From NCBI RefSeq assembly GCF_014062345.1, contig NZ_JACGLS010000004.1:124001-188000 (forward strand): a stretch of DNA of 64,000 nucleotides, in the 5' to 3' direction. Positions 35,716 to 44,123 of the stretch are shown piece by piece (positions within the stretch are counted from its first letter, which is position 1; each line of letters starts with the position of its first letter). The translations under genes were made by a program, and so were the position numbers. Below the pieces are notes generated by a model. It searched no databases and was not told the DNA's origin. It saw nothing but the letters and a program-made list of their open reading frames with translations. The stretch is from Tenacibaculum pelagium. GTDB lineage: Bacteria; Bacteroidota; Bacteroidia; Flavobacteriales; Flavobacteriaceae.

Positions 35716-36483
35716 ATGACTACAACCCGACAAAACGGAAGTTTATATACCAATATTCAAAATAACATTGCTACAGTAGAATTTGGACATCCTGCTAGTA
35801 ATTCCTTTCCAAGTGAATTATTAGCTCGTTTAGCAAATGAATTCGATGCGTTATCAAATAATGATGAGGTTTCTGTAATTGTATTAAAATCAGAAGGAGA
35901 AAGAGCTTTTTGTGCTGGTGCTTCGTTTGATGAATTAGTTGCAATCAATGATTTAGAAAGAGGTAAAGCTTTCTTTTCTGGGTTTGCGAACGTAATTAAT
36001 GCGATGCGTAAATGCTCTAAATTAATCATTGGTAGAGTACAGGGTAAAACTGTTGGTGGCGGAGTAGGTTTAGCAGCAGCTTGCGATTATGTATTGGCAA
36101 CAGAACACGCATCAATTAAACTTTCTGAATTTACAATAGGCATTGGTCCGTTTGTAATTGCTCCTGCAGTAGAGCGCAAAATAGGAGTGGGTGGATTAGC
36201 AGAGTTAACATTAGATGCATCTAATTGGAAAAATGCGTATTGGGCAAAAGAAAAAGGATTATACGCTCGTGTTTTTGAAACTAAAAATGAGTTGGATAAA
36301 GAAGTAGAAATTTTATCAGAAAAATTAGCGTCTTATAATCCAGAAGCCTTAGTTGAAATGAAGAAAGCTTTATGGAAAGATACAGAGCACTGGGGAAGTT
36401 TATTGATAGAAAGAGCAGAAACTTCTGGAAAATTAGTGTTATCAGAATTTACAAAAAACGCATTGTCAAAATTTAAAAAATAA
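35716..36483 (+). CDS. Enoyl-CoA hydratase/isomerase-family protein
   Basis: 255 aa crotonase-fold protein. The oxyanion-hole segments are FCAGASFDEL and GRVQGKTVGGGVGLAAACDY. The residue following the second segment, in SEFTIGIGPFVIAPAVERKIG, lacks the usual acidic pair of short-chain hydratases, so the exact reaction (hydratase, isomerase or hydrolase) is unclear. It lies in the MATE-queD run. Confidence 0.88.
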   Translation: MTTTRQNGSLYTNIQNNIATVEFGHPASNSFPSELLARLANEFDALSNNDEVSVIVLKSEGERAFCAGASFDELVAINDLERGKAFFSGFANVINAMRKCSKLIIGRVQGKTVGGGVGLAAACDYVLATEHASIKLSEFTIGIGPFVIAPAVERKIGVGGLAELTLDASNWKNAYWAKEKGLYARVFETKNELDKEVEILSEKLASYNPEALVEMKKALWKDTEHWGSLLIERAETSGKLVLSEFTKNALSKFKK

Positions 36484-36486
36484 AAG

Positions 36487-36660
36487 ATGTTTTTAATTCA
36501 AGAAATGAAGGATTCTAACGCTTATAAAGCAGGCTATGAGGTTGGAAAATGGATATACCATCATCCGGTATTATCAATATTAATAGGAATTGTTATTTCG
36601 GTAGCCTTTGTTTGGTTATTAACAAAAGTTGTAAAACAAATTCGTACATTCGGCGAATAA
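36487..36660 (+). CDS. 57-aa single-pass membrane protein
   Basis: ATG at 36487, 3 bp after the stop of the enoyl-CoA hydratase gene; stop TAA at 36658-36660. N-terminal about 27 residues are polar (FLIQEMKDSNAYKAGYEVGK), then a hydrophobic helix (PVLSILIGIVISVAFVWLL), then a short basic tail. The tight spacing supports expression from the same transcript. No family recognised. Confidence 0.6.
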   Translation: MFLIQEMKDSNAYKAGYEVGKWIYHHPVLSILIGIVISVAFVWLLTKVVKQIRTFGE

Positions 36661-36677
36661 AAACAAATTTAAAGATT

Positions 36678-36773
36678 ATGGGTGGAGATTATTTATTTGC
36701 AATATTAGCAGCTGGTGTAGCAATTGTATATTTTTATAATAAGCACAGAAGTAACAAAAAATTTAAAAGATAG
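36678..36773 (+). CDS. 31-aa single-pass membrane peptide
   Basis: ATG at 36678, stop TAG at 36771-36773. MGGDYLFAILAAGVAIVYFY is one short TM helix, followed by the basic tail NKHRSNKKFKR. The stop shares its last base with the GTG start of queD, so translation is coupled. The same frame can be opened further upstream at 36549, but that region belongs to the 57-aa ORF in another frame. Confidence 0.55.
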   Translation: MGGDYLFAILAAGVAIVYFYNKHRSNKKFKR

Positions 36774-37222
36774 TGAGCAAGATTAGAATCACAAAACAGT
36801 TTACTTTCGAAACTGGTCATGCACTATACGGTTATGACGGAAAATGTAAAAATGTTCACGGACATAGTTACAAACTATCTGTTACCGTTATGGGACAGCC
36901 AATTACGGATACGTCCAACGTAAAATATGGAATGGTGATTGACTTTAGCGATCTTAAAAGGATTGTAAAAGAAGAGATTGTTGATGTTTTTGACCATGCT
37001 ACCGTGTTTAATAAAAATACGCCTCATGTAGAGTTAGCAAAAGAATTAAAAGATCGTGGACATCATGTTATTTTGGTAGATTACCAACCAACAAGTGAAA
37101 TGATGGTGATTGATTTTGCTCAAAAAATTAAGAATAGATTACCAGTGAATATTCAATTACACGCAATTAAATTACAAGAAACCGAAACTAGTTTTGCTGA
37201 GTGGTTTGCTAGTGATAATTAA
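36773..37222 (+). CDS. queD: 6-carboxy-5,6,7,8-tetrahydropterin synthase / 6-pyruvoyl-tetrahydropterin synthase family (QueD)
   Basis: 149 aa, GTG start coupled to the preceding ORF. Zinc ligands are in FETGHAL and KNVHGHSYKL, and the catalytic Cys is in GYDGKC. The T-fold end LQETETSFAEW is also typical. It forms 6-carboxytetrahydropterin from dihydroneopterin triphosphate in queuosine biosynthesis; queC and queE are not in the window. Confidence 0.9.
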   Translation: MSKIRITKQFTFETGHALYGYDGKCKNVHGHSYKLSVTVMGQPITDTSNVKYGMVIDFSDLKRIVKEEIVDVFDHATVFNKNTPHVELAKELKDRGHHVILVDYQPTSEMMVIDFAQKIKNRLPVNIQLHAIKLQETETSFAEWFASDN

Positions 37223-37281
37223 TCTTCGTGTAACAAATACACTTTTTAAACTACTAATAAGTATAACCAATTAAGTGTACA

Positions 37282-37362
37282 ATGGAAAATTTATTAAAAG
37301 CTATCAAGAAATTCTATAAATGTGAGGTAAGAACGTTTAATAAAATGTTAGGGATAAAGTAA
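37282..37362 (+). CDS. Possible 26-aa cationic peptide
   Basis: ATG 37282 to TAA 37362, coding MENLLKAIKKFYKCEVRTF then NKMLGIK. It is strongly basic and amphipathic with one Cys and no signal peptide. It lies between queD and the convergent pth gene with no obvious promoter box or neighbour of related sequence. It resembles in style, though not in sequence, the 33-aa peptides at 26209-26789. It may be a chance ORF. Confidence 0.35.
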   Translation: MENLLKAIKKFYKCEVRTFNKMLGIK

Positions 37363-37366
37363 GCTA

Positions 37367-38008
37367 CTACTTGCCATTAAACTCATTCATGGTATTAGAT
37401 AATCCGGCAGTTATAAAAGAAGTAACTGCTTTTACTGATGTAGGAATACGCTCAATCATTTCGCTTTCTTCTTCTTTGCTCCATTGCCCTAAAACATAGT
37501 CTACTTGACGACCTCTACCATAATCAGCACCTACTCCAAAACGAAAACGAGGATATGCACCAGTATTAAATTTTTCTTGAATATCTTTTAATCCGTTATG
37601 TCCGCCAGAGCTACCTTTGCCTTTAATACGAAGCTTTCCGAAATCAATATTTAAATCATCAGTAATTACCAATAGGTTTTCTACTTTGATGTTTTCTTGT
37701 TTCATCCAATACTGTATAGCCTTACCACTTAAGTTCATATAAGTGCTAGGTTTTAATACAATAACAGTTTTCCCTTTAATTCTTAATCTAGCAATATCTC
37801 CTAGTTTTTCAGTTTCGAAGCTAGCATCATGCTCTTTTACAAAGGCATCTACTATTTTAAAACCTATATTATGACGTGTATTGTGATACTTTTCACCAAT
37901 ATTACCTAAACCTACGATTAAAAATTTCTTCATCGGATCTTCTTCTATACTTATTGATTGTGTTTTAGAAAAGTTAAATAGTCTTTTCAAAAAAGAGTTA
38001 AAAATCAT
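37367..38008 (-). CDS. pth: Peptidyl-tRNA hydrolase
   Basis: 213 aa from ATG 38008, including a basic about 25-residue N-terminal extension that I believe is common in flavobacterial Pth; the core begins at M26 (ATG 37933, MKKFLIVGLGNIG). Catalytic and binding motifs: NTRHNIGF (catalytic His), KPSTYMNLSG, and GGHNGLKDI. It rescues tRNAs from prematurely released peptidyl-tRNA. Downstream of L25 (rplY), an order conserved in many bacteria. Confidence 0.95.
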   Translation of the reverse strand: MIFNSFLKRLFNFSKTQSISIEEDPMKKFLIVGLGNIGEKYHNTRHNIGFKIVDAFVKEHDASFETEKLGDIARLRIKGKTVIVLKPSTYMNLSGKAIQYWMKQENIKVENLLVITDDLNIDFGKLRIKGKGSSGGHNGLKDIQEKFNTGAYPRFRFGVGADYGRGRQVDYVLGQWSKEEESEMIERIPTSVKAVTSFITAGLSNTMNEFNGK

Positions 38009-38020
38009 GCCTCAAAAATA

Positions 38021-38051
38021 AAAAAAGCGTTACACAATGGTAACGCTTTTT
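38021..38051. terminator. Hairpin between rplY and pth
   Basis: AAAAGCGTTAC (38023-38033), loop ACAATG, GTAACGCTTTT (38040-38050), with A/T runs on both sides. It lies inside the rplY-pth run on the minus strand and should limit pth expression from the upstream promoter. Confidence 0.82.
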
Positions 38052-38071
38052 GTAATTTATGTGTGCAAAAT

Positions 38072-38659
38072 TTATTCTGCTGCAGCTTCTTCTTCAGTTT
38101 CTTCTTCTTTAACAGCGTTACGAGAAGTTCTTACTTGAACAACAACTGTATTATCTGGGTGTAAAAATGAATAATCATCGTTAGCTAACTCAGTAATAAA
38201 TAATTTGTTTCCAATTTTTAAACCAGAAATATCTGCGCTAATAAAGTCAGGTAATTTAGCAGGTAAAGCTTTTACTTTTAATTTACGGTTAGTAAAACGT
38301 AAAGAACCACCATTTAAAACCCCTGGAGAAGTTCCAGTTAATTTTACAGGAATTTCCATAGTTACCGCTTTATCGTCGAATAACTGGTAGAAATCTACGT
38401 GTAAAATACTATCGTTTACTGGGTGAAATTGGATATCTTGTAATACAGCATTGTAAGTTGTACCATCTAATTCAATCGTAGCAGTAAATACGTCTGGAGT
38501 AAATACTAATGGCTTGAACGATTTTGCTTCCGCTGAAAAATGAACAGGCTTGTCTCCTCCGTATAATACGCAAGGAACCTTTCCAGCATTACGTAAGGCT
38601 TTTGTTGCTTTTTTACCTACGCTTTCTCTTTGAGATCCGTTGATTGTAATTGATTTCAT
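38072..38659 (-). CDS. rplY: 50S ribosomal protein L25 / general stress protein Ctc
   Basis: 195 aa, the long Ctc form. The N-terminal L25 domain (about 1-90) includes [24 protein letters not shown], the 5S rRNA-binding part. The C-terminal TL5/Ctc domain (about 95-180) is followed by an acidic tail ([11 protein letters not shown]). It lies 24 bp downstream of prs, as in many bacteria. Confidence 0.95.
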   Translation of the reverse strand: MKSITINGSQRESVGKKATKALRNAGKVPCVLYGGDKPVHFSAEAKSFKPLVFTPDVFTATIELDGTTYNAVLQDIQFHPVNDSILHVDFYQLFDDKAVTMEIPVKLTGTSPGVLNGGSLRFTNRKLKVKALPAKLPDFISADISGLKIGNKLFITELANDDYSFLHPDNTVVVQVRTSRNAVKEEETEEEAAAE

Positions 38660-38683
38660 TACTTTTTTGTTTATTAAATTTAT

Positions 38684-39625
38684 TTACATTAAAAATTGTC
38701 CACTAATGGATGTGTTGTCTTGAACTTTACGCATCACATCAGCGAATAAGGGCGCGCAAGTTACAACTTTTATTTTAGATATATTCTTTTTTAAAGGAAT
38801 TGTGTCTGAAACAATTAGCTCTTCTAGTTTTGAGTTTTGAATACGGTCATAAGCATTACCAGAAAGTATAGGATGTGTACATATTGCACGAACACTTTTT
38901 GCACCGCGTTCCATCATTAAATCAGCTGCTTTGGTAAGTGTTCCTCCGGTGTCAATCATATCATCAACAAGAATTACATTCTTACCTTCAACCTCACCAA
39001 TCAACTCCATATGAGAAATTACATTGGCTTTTTGACGTTGCTTGTAACAAATTACTACATCACTTTCTAAATATTTAGAATAGGCATAAGCTCTTTTTGA
39101 GCCTCCCATATCTGGCGAAGCAATTGTAAGGTTATCTAATCCTAAACTTTTTACATATGGAAGAAAAATGGTAGAAGCAAATAAATGATCTACTGGCTTT
39201 TCGAAGAACCCTTGAATTTGATCTGCATGTAAATCCATAGTCATGATTCTTGTAGCTCCAGCAGCTTCTAGTAATTTTGCTACTAATTTTGCACCAATTG
39301 CTACCCGAGGTTTATCTTTTCTATCTTGACGAGCCCAGCCAAAATAAGGCATTACAGCTGTAATATGTCTTGCAGATGCGCGTTTTGCTGCATCGCACAT
39401 TAATAACATTTCCATTAAATTATCTGTAGATGGAAATGTAGATCCTATAATAAAAACTCTACGTCCTCTTACTGATTCTTCGAAAGCTGGTTGAAATTCT
39501 CCGTCGCTAAAATGAGTGGTGATTACTTTTCCTAATTCAAAGCCATAATTTTTAGCAATTTCTTCTGCTAATTCAATACTTTGTGAACATGCAAAAAACT
39601 TTGGACTCAATTGATTTGTAGCCAT
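38684..39625 (-). CDS. prs: Ribose-phosphate pyrophosphokinase
   Basis: 313 aa. Makes PRPP from ribose 5-phosphate and ATP for nucleotide, His and Trp synthesis. Motifs: FSDGEFQPAFEESVRGRRV near the N-terminus, the ATP-binding VMPYFGWARQDRK flexible region, and the PRPP-binding loop VILVDDMIDTGGTLTKAA. First gene of a prs-rplY-pth run, with its own promoter box. Confidence 0.96.
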   Translation of the reverse strand: MATNQLSPKFFACSQSIELAEEIAKNYGFELGKVITTHFSDGEFQPAFEESVRGRRVFIIGSTFPSTDNLMEMLLMCDAAKRASARHITAVMPYFGWARQDRKDKPRVAIGAKLVAKLLEAAGATRIMTMDLHADQIQGFFEKPVDHLFASTIFLPYVKSLGLDNLTIASPDMGGSKRAYAYSKYLESDVVICYKQRQKANVISHMELIGEVEGKNVILVDDMIDTGGTLTKAADLMMERGAKSVRAICTHPILSGNAYDRIQNSKLEELIVSDTIPLKKNISKIKVVTCAPLFADVMRKVQDNTSISGQFLM

Positions 39626-39663
39626 TTAGTGTTATGATATTTAGTTATTGTTGTTGTTGGCAA

Positions 39664-39671
39664 CAAAAGTA
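39664..39671 (-). promoter_or_regulatory. -7 box for the prs-rplY-pth run
   Basis: TACTTTTG on the minus strand, 39 bp before the prs start; exact match to TAnnTTTG. Confidence 0.55.
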
Positions 39672-39748
39672 AAACTATTTTGAGAGTTTAAAAGATATTT
39701 TTAAATGAAATCATTAAAATATTTAATAAATTCGCAGTCTATTAAACT

Positions 39749-39830
39749 GCTCGAGTGGTGGAACTGGTAGACACGTTGGATTCAAAATCCAATTCTTTCG
39801 AGAGTGCGGGTTCGATTCCCGCCTCGAGTA
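39749..39830 (+). tRNA. tRNA-Leu (anticodon CAA)
   Basis: 82 nt. Acceptor GCTCGAG pairs with CTCGAGT (first pair G-U) with discriminator A at 39830. D-arm AACTGGTAGAC, anticodon stem TTGGA/TCCAA around loop TTCAAAA (anticodon CAA), a long variable arm, and T-arm GCGGGTTCGATTCCCGC. The class II variable arm and the anticodon fit leucine (UUG codons). CCA is not encoded, as usual for this phylum. Confidence 0.95.
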
Positions 39831-39831
39831 C

Positions 39832-39863
39832 AAAAAACCTCAACAATTTGTTGAGGTTTTTTT
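39832..39863. terminator. Bidirectional terminator after tRNA-Leu and the antiporter gene
   Basis: AACCTCAAC (39836-39844), loop AATTT, GTTGAGGTT (39850-39858), flanked by an A-run and a T-run. Confidence 0.9.
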
Positions 39864-39872
39864 ATTTAATTT

Positions 39873-41135
39873 TTAATGATGTGAGTTAGTAGGTTTGTCT
39901 GATTTTAATTCGAGTTTTTCTAACAAAGGTTCAATAGTTAATCCTTGTACTAGAATAGAAAATATTACAACGATATAAGTAATTACTAAAAACATTTCTC
40001 GGTGCATATCTTGTGATAAACCAAGTGCTAATGCAATAGATATACCACCTCGTAAACCTCCCCAAGTCATCATTAAATTAGTATTAGGAACAAAATCGAG
40101 TTTCTTTTTAAAGAAATTTATAGGTAATAGTAAAGAAACATAACGACATAATAATGTGATTGGTATTGCTAATAACCCTGCAAGTATATATTTACCTTCA
40201 AATACTAATACCAGCATTTCCATACCGATTAGTACGAAAAGAATTGCGTTTAACAGTACATCAACCAATTCCCAAAATTTATCTACATACATTTCGGTAG
40301 TTTCAGACATTGAGTTGTTTCTAGAAGTATCATTTCCTAGCATTAAACCAGCAGTTACCATAGCTAATGGAGCCGATAAATGAAGTTTGCGCGCAATTAA
40401 ACTTCCTACCATAACTAATGCAATGGTAATGATAACTTCTATTTCAAAATCATCAATAGATTTTATCATTTTAAAGGCAAGGTAACCAAGTATTAAGCCA
40501 AGAATAATACCGCCTATTACCTCTTGACCGAATAAAGTTGCTACATCAGCAGGATTAAAATTTCCTGAAGAAGCTACTTGAAATATAGTTAAGAAAACAA
40601 CTACACCAACACCATCATTGAATAATGATTCTCCTACAATTTTAGTTTCTAGTTTTTTAGGAGCTCCTGCTTTTTTCAAAATTCCTAAAACAGCAATAGG
40701 ATCGGTTGGAGAAATTAATGCTCCGAATAACAAACAATAAATGAATTCAATATTCATTCCTAATAATTGTAACACATAATACATAGTGCCTCCAATTAAA
40801 AAAGTAGAGGTTAAAACGCCAATAGTTGCAAAAACTAAAATAGGCCAACGTTGTACTTTTAACTGTTGGAAATTGGTGTGTAAGGCTCCTGCAAATAGTA
40901 AGAAGCTTAACATTTCATCTAATAAAACAGTTCTAAAATCAATTTGCTTAATGAATTCAATTTCGGCATTTAATAAAGTATTATCAAAATAACTTAATGC
41001 CAATACGCCTAAGGTATATAGAATAGTAATTAGCATTAAACCAATGGTGTTTGGTAATTTTAAAAACTTAACATTTATATATCCAAAAACAGCAGATAAT
41101 AAAATAAGAAAAGTTGCAATAGTATAAGTATCCAT
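39873..41135 (-). CDS. Cation:proton antiporter (CPA1 family, Na+/H+)
   Basis: 420 aa with about twelve membrane helices. The CPA1 core is clear: FGALISPTDPIAVLGILKK, VGESLFNDGVGVVVF (with the ND transport site) and TWGGLRGGISIALALGL. It exchanges Na+ or K+ for protons and fits a marine organism. There is no long C-terminal regulatory tail. Confidence 0.93.
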   Translation of the reverse strand: MDTYTIATFLILLSAVFGYINVKFLKLPNTIGLMLITILYTLGVLALSYFDNTLLNAEIEFIKQIDFRTVLLDEMLSFLLFAGALHTNFQQLKVQRWPILVFATIGVLTSTFLIGGTMYYVLQLLGMNIEFIYCLLFGALISPTDPIAVLGILKKAGAPKKLETKIVGESLFNDGVGVVVFLTIFQVASSGNFNPADVATLFGQEVIGGIILGLILGYLAFKMIKSIDDFEIEVIITIALVMVGSLIARKLHLSAPLAMVTAGLMLGNDTSRNNSMSETTEMYVDKFWELVDVLLNAILFVLIGMEMLVLVFEGKYILAGLLAIPITLLCRYVSLLLPINFFKKKLDFVPNTNLMMTWGGLRGGISIALALGLSQDMHREMFLVITYIVVIFSILVQGLTIEPLLEKLELKSDKPTNSHH

Positions 41136-41193
41136 AGAGTTATTTTTTTATAGAGAGATAAATGTCTTTTTACTTTTATTTAAATAAGATTAG

Positions 41194-41772
41194 CTAACCA
41201 TTAATAGCCTGTTGTAAATATCTAAACTTGTTTGAAAAAAGACTGTAGTCAAACGTGTTATTTTTTACTGAATAAGCTTCCCAACATTGTTGTAAATATT
41301 CAAGGTTTGGTAAAGTGAGTTTTACTTTATAAGAATATAGTATTTCAAATTCTTTAGAATTATAATCAGTTAATTTTTGTAGCTCATCTCTTCCTTTATG
41401 TTTACCTGAACATACTAAAAAGAACTGTGTGTCTTTTGAAAAACATTTAGATAAGTGGCTACCTATAGCCATTAAATTTACTTGAGAAACATTTGTGTAA
41501 TCTAACCACAAAACTACTTCCTTATATTCATCAAGATCCTCTAACTGAACAATTGATTTTATAGCATTATCAAAATAATCAATTCTTGAAACCTGATACG
41601 TATTTTCGAAATATTCGTAACGTTTCGACCAAAACTCATCAGAAAAAACGTCCGAAATTATAGGTCCTTCTAACAAGTTTTCTTTAAACAATAAAGAGCC
41701 TCCTTCAATATCAGATTCTTGAAAAATAGTTTGTGCTTCTTTTGAACAAAATATGTGAAGTTTTTTACCCAT
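41194..41772 (-). CDS. DUF1835 domain-containing protein
   Basis: 192 aa from ATG 41772 (TTG 41790 is a weaker alternative). Opening KLHIFCSKEAQTIFQESDI, then LLEGPIISDVFSDEFWSKRYEYF and VVLWLDYTNVSQVNLMAIGSHL are the DUF1835 pattern. The function is unknown. It overlaps the mobA gene by 8 bp and is the last gene of the molybdenum-cofactor run. Confidence 0.8.
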   Translation of the reverse strand: MGKKLHIFCSKEAQTIFQESDIEGGSLLFKENLLEGPIISDVFSDEFWSKRYEYFENTYQVSRIDYFDNAIKSIVQLEDLDEYKEVVLWLDYTNVSQVNLMAIGSHLSKCFSKDTQFFLVCSGKHKGRDELQKLTDYNSKEFEILYSYKVKLTLPNLEYLQQCWEAYSVKNNTFDYSLFSNKFRYLQQAING

Positions 41773-42868
41773 TAATTTCCTTTTTAGCAATTTCGAATTC
41801 TTCTGGAGTATTAATATTTCTAATTAAAGCATCATCAACTTCAATAATTTCTACTTCAGAATTAATCAACATTTTACGAGGGCAAGAATATCCTTGAGCT
41901 AAATATTGTAGTAATTTAGTGTATGCTTTTGGTTCGTAAATGGTAATTAAAGGTTCTGGAAATTCTTTGCCGATTCCTTTAATAGCTGTTGCTACTTTAC
42001 TCGGATTTCTTTTTTGTAATAAAAGTTGAATAAGCTCACTGTTTACAAAAGGAACATCTGTAGCTAAAACTAACCAAGCTGTATTTGGATTTTTTTGAAA
42101 AGCAGAACAAATACCTCCAAACGGACCAAGATTTAGAAAAGTATCGTGAATTTCGTCTTCTTTATTTGAGTTCGATTGAACTGAATAAAAGGTTTCTAAA
42201 CTATTAGATTTTAATAGTTCTTTTACGTGTTTTTTTTGAGGTTTTCCATGGTAATCTAATTGAGATTTATCGCTTCCCATTCGAGTACTTTTCCCACCAA
42301 CCAAAACCAATCCCTTTACTGGTGGAATGTGTTCTTGAATTAAAAGATTTATATGAGAGGTAATTTTGTCTACCTCATCAATTGTATAAGAAGTAATATT
42401 TTCAATATTTGGAAATTTCTCCAATAAACAATCAAAATAAACAATGTTTGGATTCAATTTTATAATAAATTGAATATTAGTTATTTGATCTAATCTCTTT
42501 TTTATTGAAGCCTCTTTTTCTGGGTCTAAAATTAAAATCTGTTTTGCTCCTTGATAATGGTTCCCGTTTACAAATACAAAATCGTGATCAATAAATTGTA
42601 ATCGTTGCTCAAACTTATTTATTAATGATGTGGTATCTATTTGCAAGTTACCTTCATGATGAAAAGTATATTTAGTTACATTGTTTTTATCAATATCTTT
42701 AGCATGAGAAGCATCAAAATAACCCAAATTATAGTTTGATAATTTTGATGAAACTTCCTTAATTAAATCTTCAATAATTCCACATTTAGCACCTAAAATA
42801 GCGACTTCGTTTACTGCGAAATTATCGTTATGTTTTTTAGTGATATTTGTGTGTTTTTGATGTGCCAT
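41765..42868 (-). CDS. MobA-type guanylyltransferase with an N-terminal extension
   Basis: 367 aa. The C-terminal half (from about 185) is a MobA-like nucleotidyltransferase: GLVLVGGKSTRMGSDKSQL, ATDVPFVNSELI and an ending TPEEFEIAKK. It joins GMP to molybdopterin or a related cofactor. The first about 175 residues are an extra domain (EVAILGAKCGIIEDLIKEV, QIDTTSLINKFEQRL) resembling the P-loop-NTPase-like MobB, but its Walker A is degenerate (GAKCG rather than GxxGxGK). The fusion appears in other flavobacteria. The gene is coupled to its neighbours. Confidence 0.82.
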   Translation of the reverse strand: MAHQKHTNITKKHNDNFAVNEVAILGAKCGIIEDLIKEVSSKLSNYNLGYFDASHAKDIDKNNVTKYTFHHEGNLQIDTTSLINKFEQRLQFIDHDFVFVNGNHYQGAKQILILDPEKEASIKKRLDQITNIQFIIKLNPNIVYFDCLLEKFPNIENITSYTIDEVDKITSHINLLIQEHIPPVKGLVLVGGKSTRMGSDKSQLDYHGKPQKKHVKELLKSNSLETFYSVQSNSNKEDEIHDTFLNLGPFGGICSAFQKNPNTAWLVLATDVPFVNSELIQLLLQKRNPSKVATAIKGIGKEFPEPLITIYEPKAYTKLLQYLAQGYSCPRKMLINSEVEIIEVDDALIRNINTPEEFEIAKKEING

Positions 42869-43654
42869 TTATAAGTTTTCAATTTTATTTTGAGAAGCCA
42901 ATATACCATGAGTAACAGAAGAACTAAATCCCTCTTGTTCCATTTTATTTAAACCTGTAATCGTAATTCCTTGTGGCGTTGTTACCTTGTCAATTTCACT
43001 TTCTGGATGATTTCCGTTTTGCAAAATTAATTCGGCAGCACCTTTAATGGTTTGCGCAGTTATTTTTTGCGCTAATTCAGAATTAAAACCAATTTCGATA
43101 CCGCCTTGCATTGCAGCTCTTAAGTAACGTAAAGCAAAAGCAATTCCACTTGCTGCCAAAACAGTAGCAGAAGCCATTAATTCGTCGTCAATAAAAACAG
43201 TTTCTCCTAAGTTTTTGAAAATAGTTTCTACCGTGTTTCTTTGTGTTTCAGTACTATCAACTGTAGAAATACAGGTCATAGATTGTTTAATTGCAGCTGC
43301 AGTATTTGGCATTGCTCTAAACAAAGGAAGGTTTTTATTTATAATAGATTTTAATTCTAATAAAGAGATTCCAGTAACGGTTGAAATTATTGTTTGGTTT
43401 GTAATTTCAGAAGCTAAATCTTTTAAAACCTGAGCAGTTTTTTGAGGTTTTACACATAATAAAATAACTGTAGCATTTTTAACTGCTTCGTTATTATTTG
43501 AAGTAACTAAAACCCCCGCTTCAGCATATTTTTTAAGTGCTGCCGTTTTTCTTCTAGACAAGCTTAAATTAGATTGATGCAATCCACTTTCTAAAAGTCC
43601 ATCAGCTATAGCACATCCTAATTTTCCTGCACCAATAATTGCTATTTTATCCAT
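42869..43654 (-). CDS. proC: Pyrroline-5-carboxylate reductase
   Basis: 261 aa from ATG 43654; a GTG at 43675 would add 7 residues. Rossmann motif KIAIIGAGKLGCAIADGLL, the central LFRAMPNTAAAIKQSMT and the family signature TIKGAAELILQ. It makes proline from pyrroline-5-carboxylate with NAD(P)H. It is oddly placed inside the molybdenum-cofactor operon, overlapping moaC by 8 bp and followed at once by the mobA-like gene. Confidence 0.93.
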   Translation of the reverse strand: MDKIAIIGAGKLGCAIADGLLESGLHQSNLSLSRRKTAALKKYAEAGVLVTSNNNEAVKNATVILLCVKPQKTAQVLKDLASEITNQTIISTVTGISLLELKSIINKNLPLFRAMPNTAAAIKQSMTCISTVDSTETQRNTVETIFKNLGETVFIDDELMASATVLAASGIAFALRYLRAAMQGGIEIGFNSELAQKITAQTIKGAAELILQNGNHPESEIDKVTTPQGITITGLNKMEQEGFSSSVTHGILASQNKIENL

Positions 43655-44123
43655 TTTTAATGTCTGATTTTCCACCAGTTTTTTCTATTAATTTTACTTC
43701 TTTAATTACCATTTCTTGACTGATTGCTTTACACATATCATAAATGGTTAAACAAGTAGCTGAAGCCCCTGTTAAAGCTTCCATTTCTACCCCTGTTTTT
43801 CCTTCGATAGTAACTTTACAAAACACGTTAATGTTTTCAGTGTCTATAATGTTAATATCTATATCTACTCCGTTAATTAATAACGGATGACACATGGGAA
43901 TAATATCTGATGTTTTTTTTACAGCTTGAATCCCAGCAATAATAGCTGTTTGAAAAACAGGTCCTTTTTTAGTGATTAATTCCTCGTTATTAAAATGAGA
44001 AATAATTTCTGTACCCAAATACATGGTTGCTTTTGCAATAGCAGTTCGTTTCGTGATTTTTTTATCAGAAACATTTACCATTTTAGGTTGATTTTGCTCG
44101 TTTATGTGGGTAAAATTGCTCAT
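43647..44123 (-). CDS. moaC: Cyclic pyranopterin monophosphate synthase
   Basis: 158 aa. With MoaA it converts GTP to cPMP. Conserved DIIPMCHPLLI and GKTGVEMEALTGASATCLTIYDMCKA contain the active-site residues. It is coupled to moeA (TAATG) and to proC. Confidence 0.95.
   Translation of the reverse strand: MSNFTHINEQNQPKMVNVSDKKITKRTAIAKATMYLGTEIISHFNNEELITKKGPVFQTAIIAGIQAVKKTSDIIPMCHPLLINGVDIDINIIDTENINVFCKVTIEGKTGVEMEALTGASATCLTIYDMCKAISQEMVIKEVKLIEKTGGKSDIKNG

Noticed and set aside
36549..36773. 74-aa version of the small ORF before queD
   Set aside because: Its first 43 codons lie over the 57-aa ORF in another frame; only the part from ATG 36678 looks like a protein.
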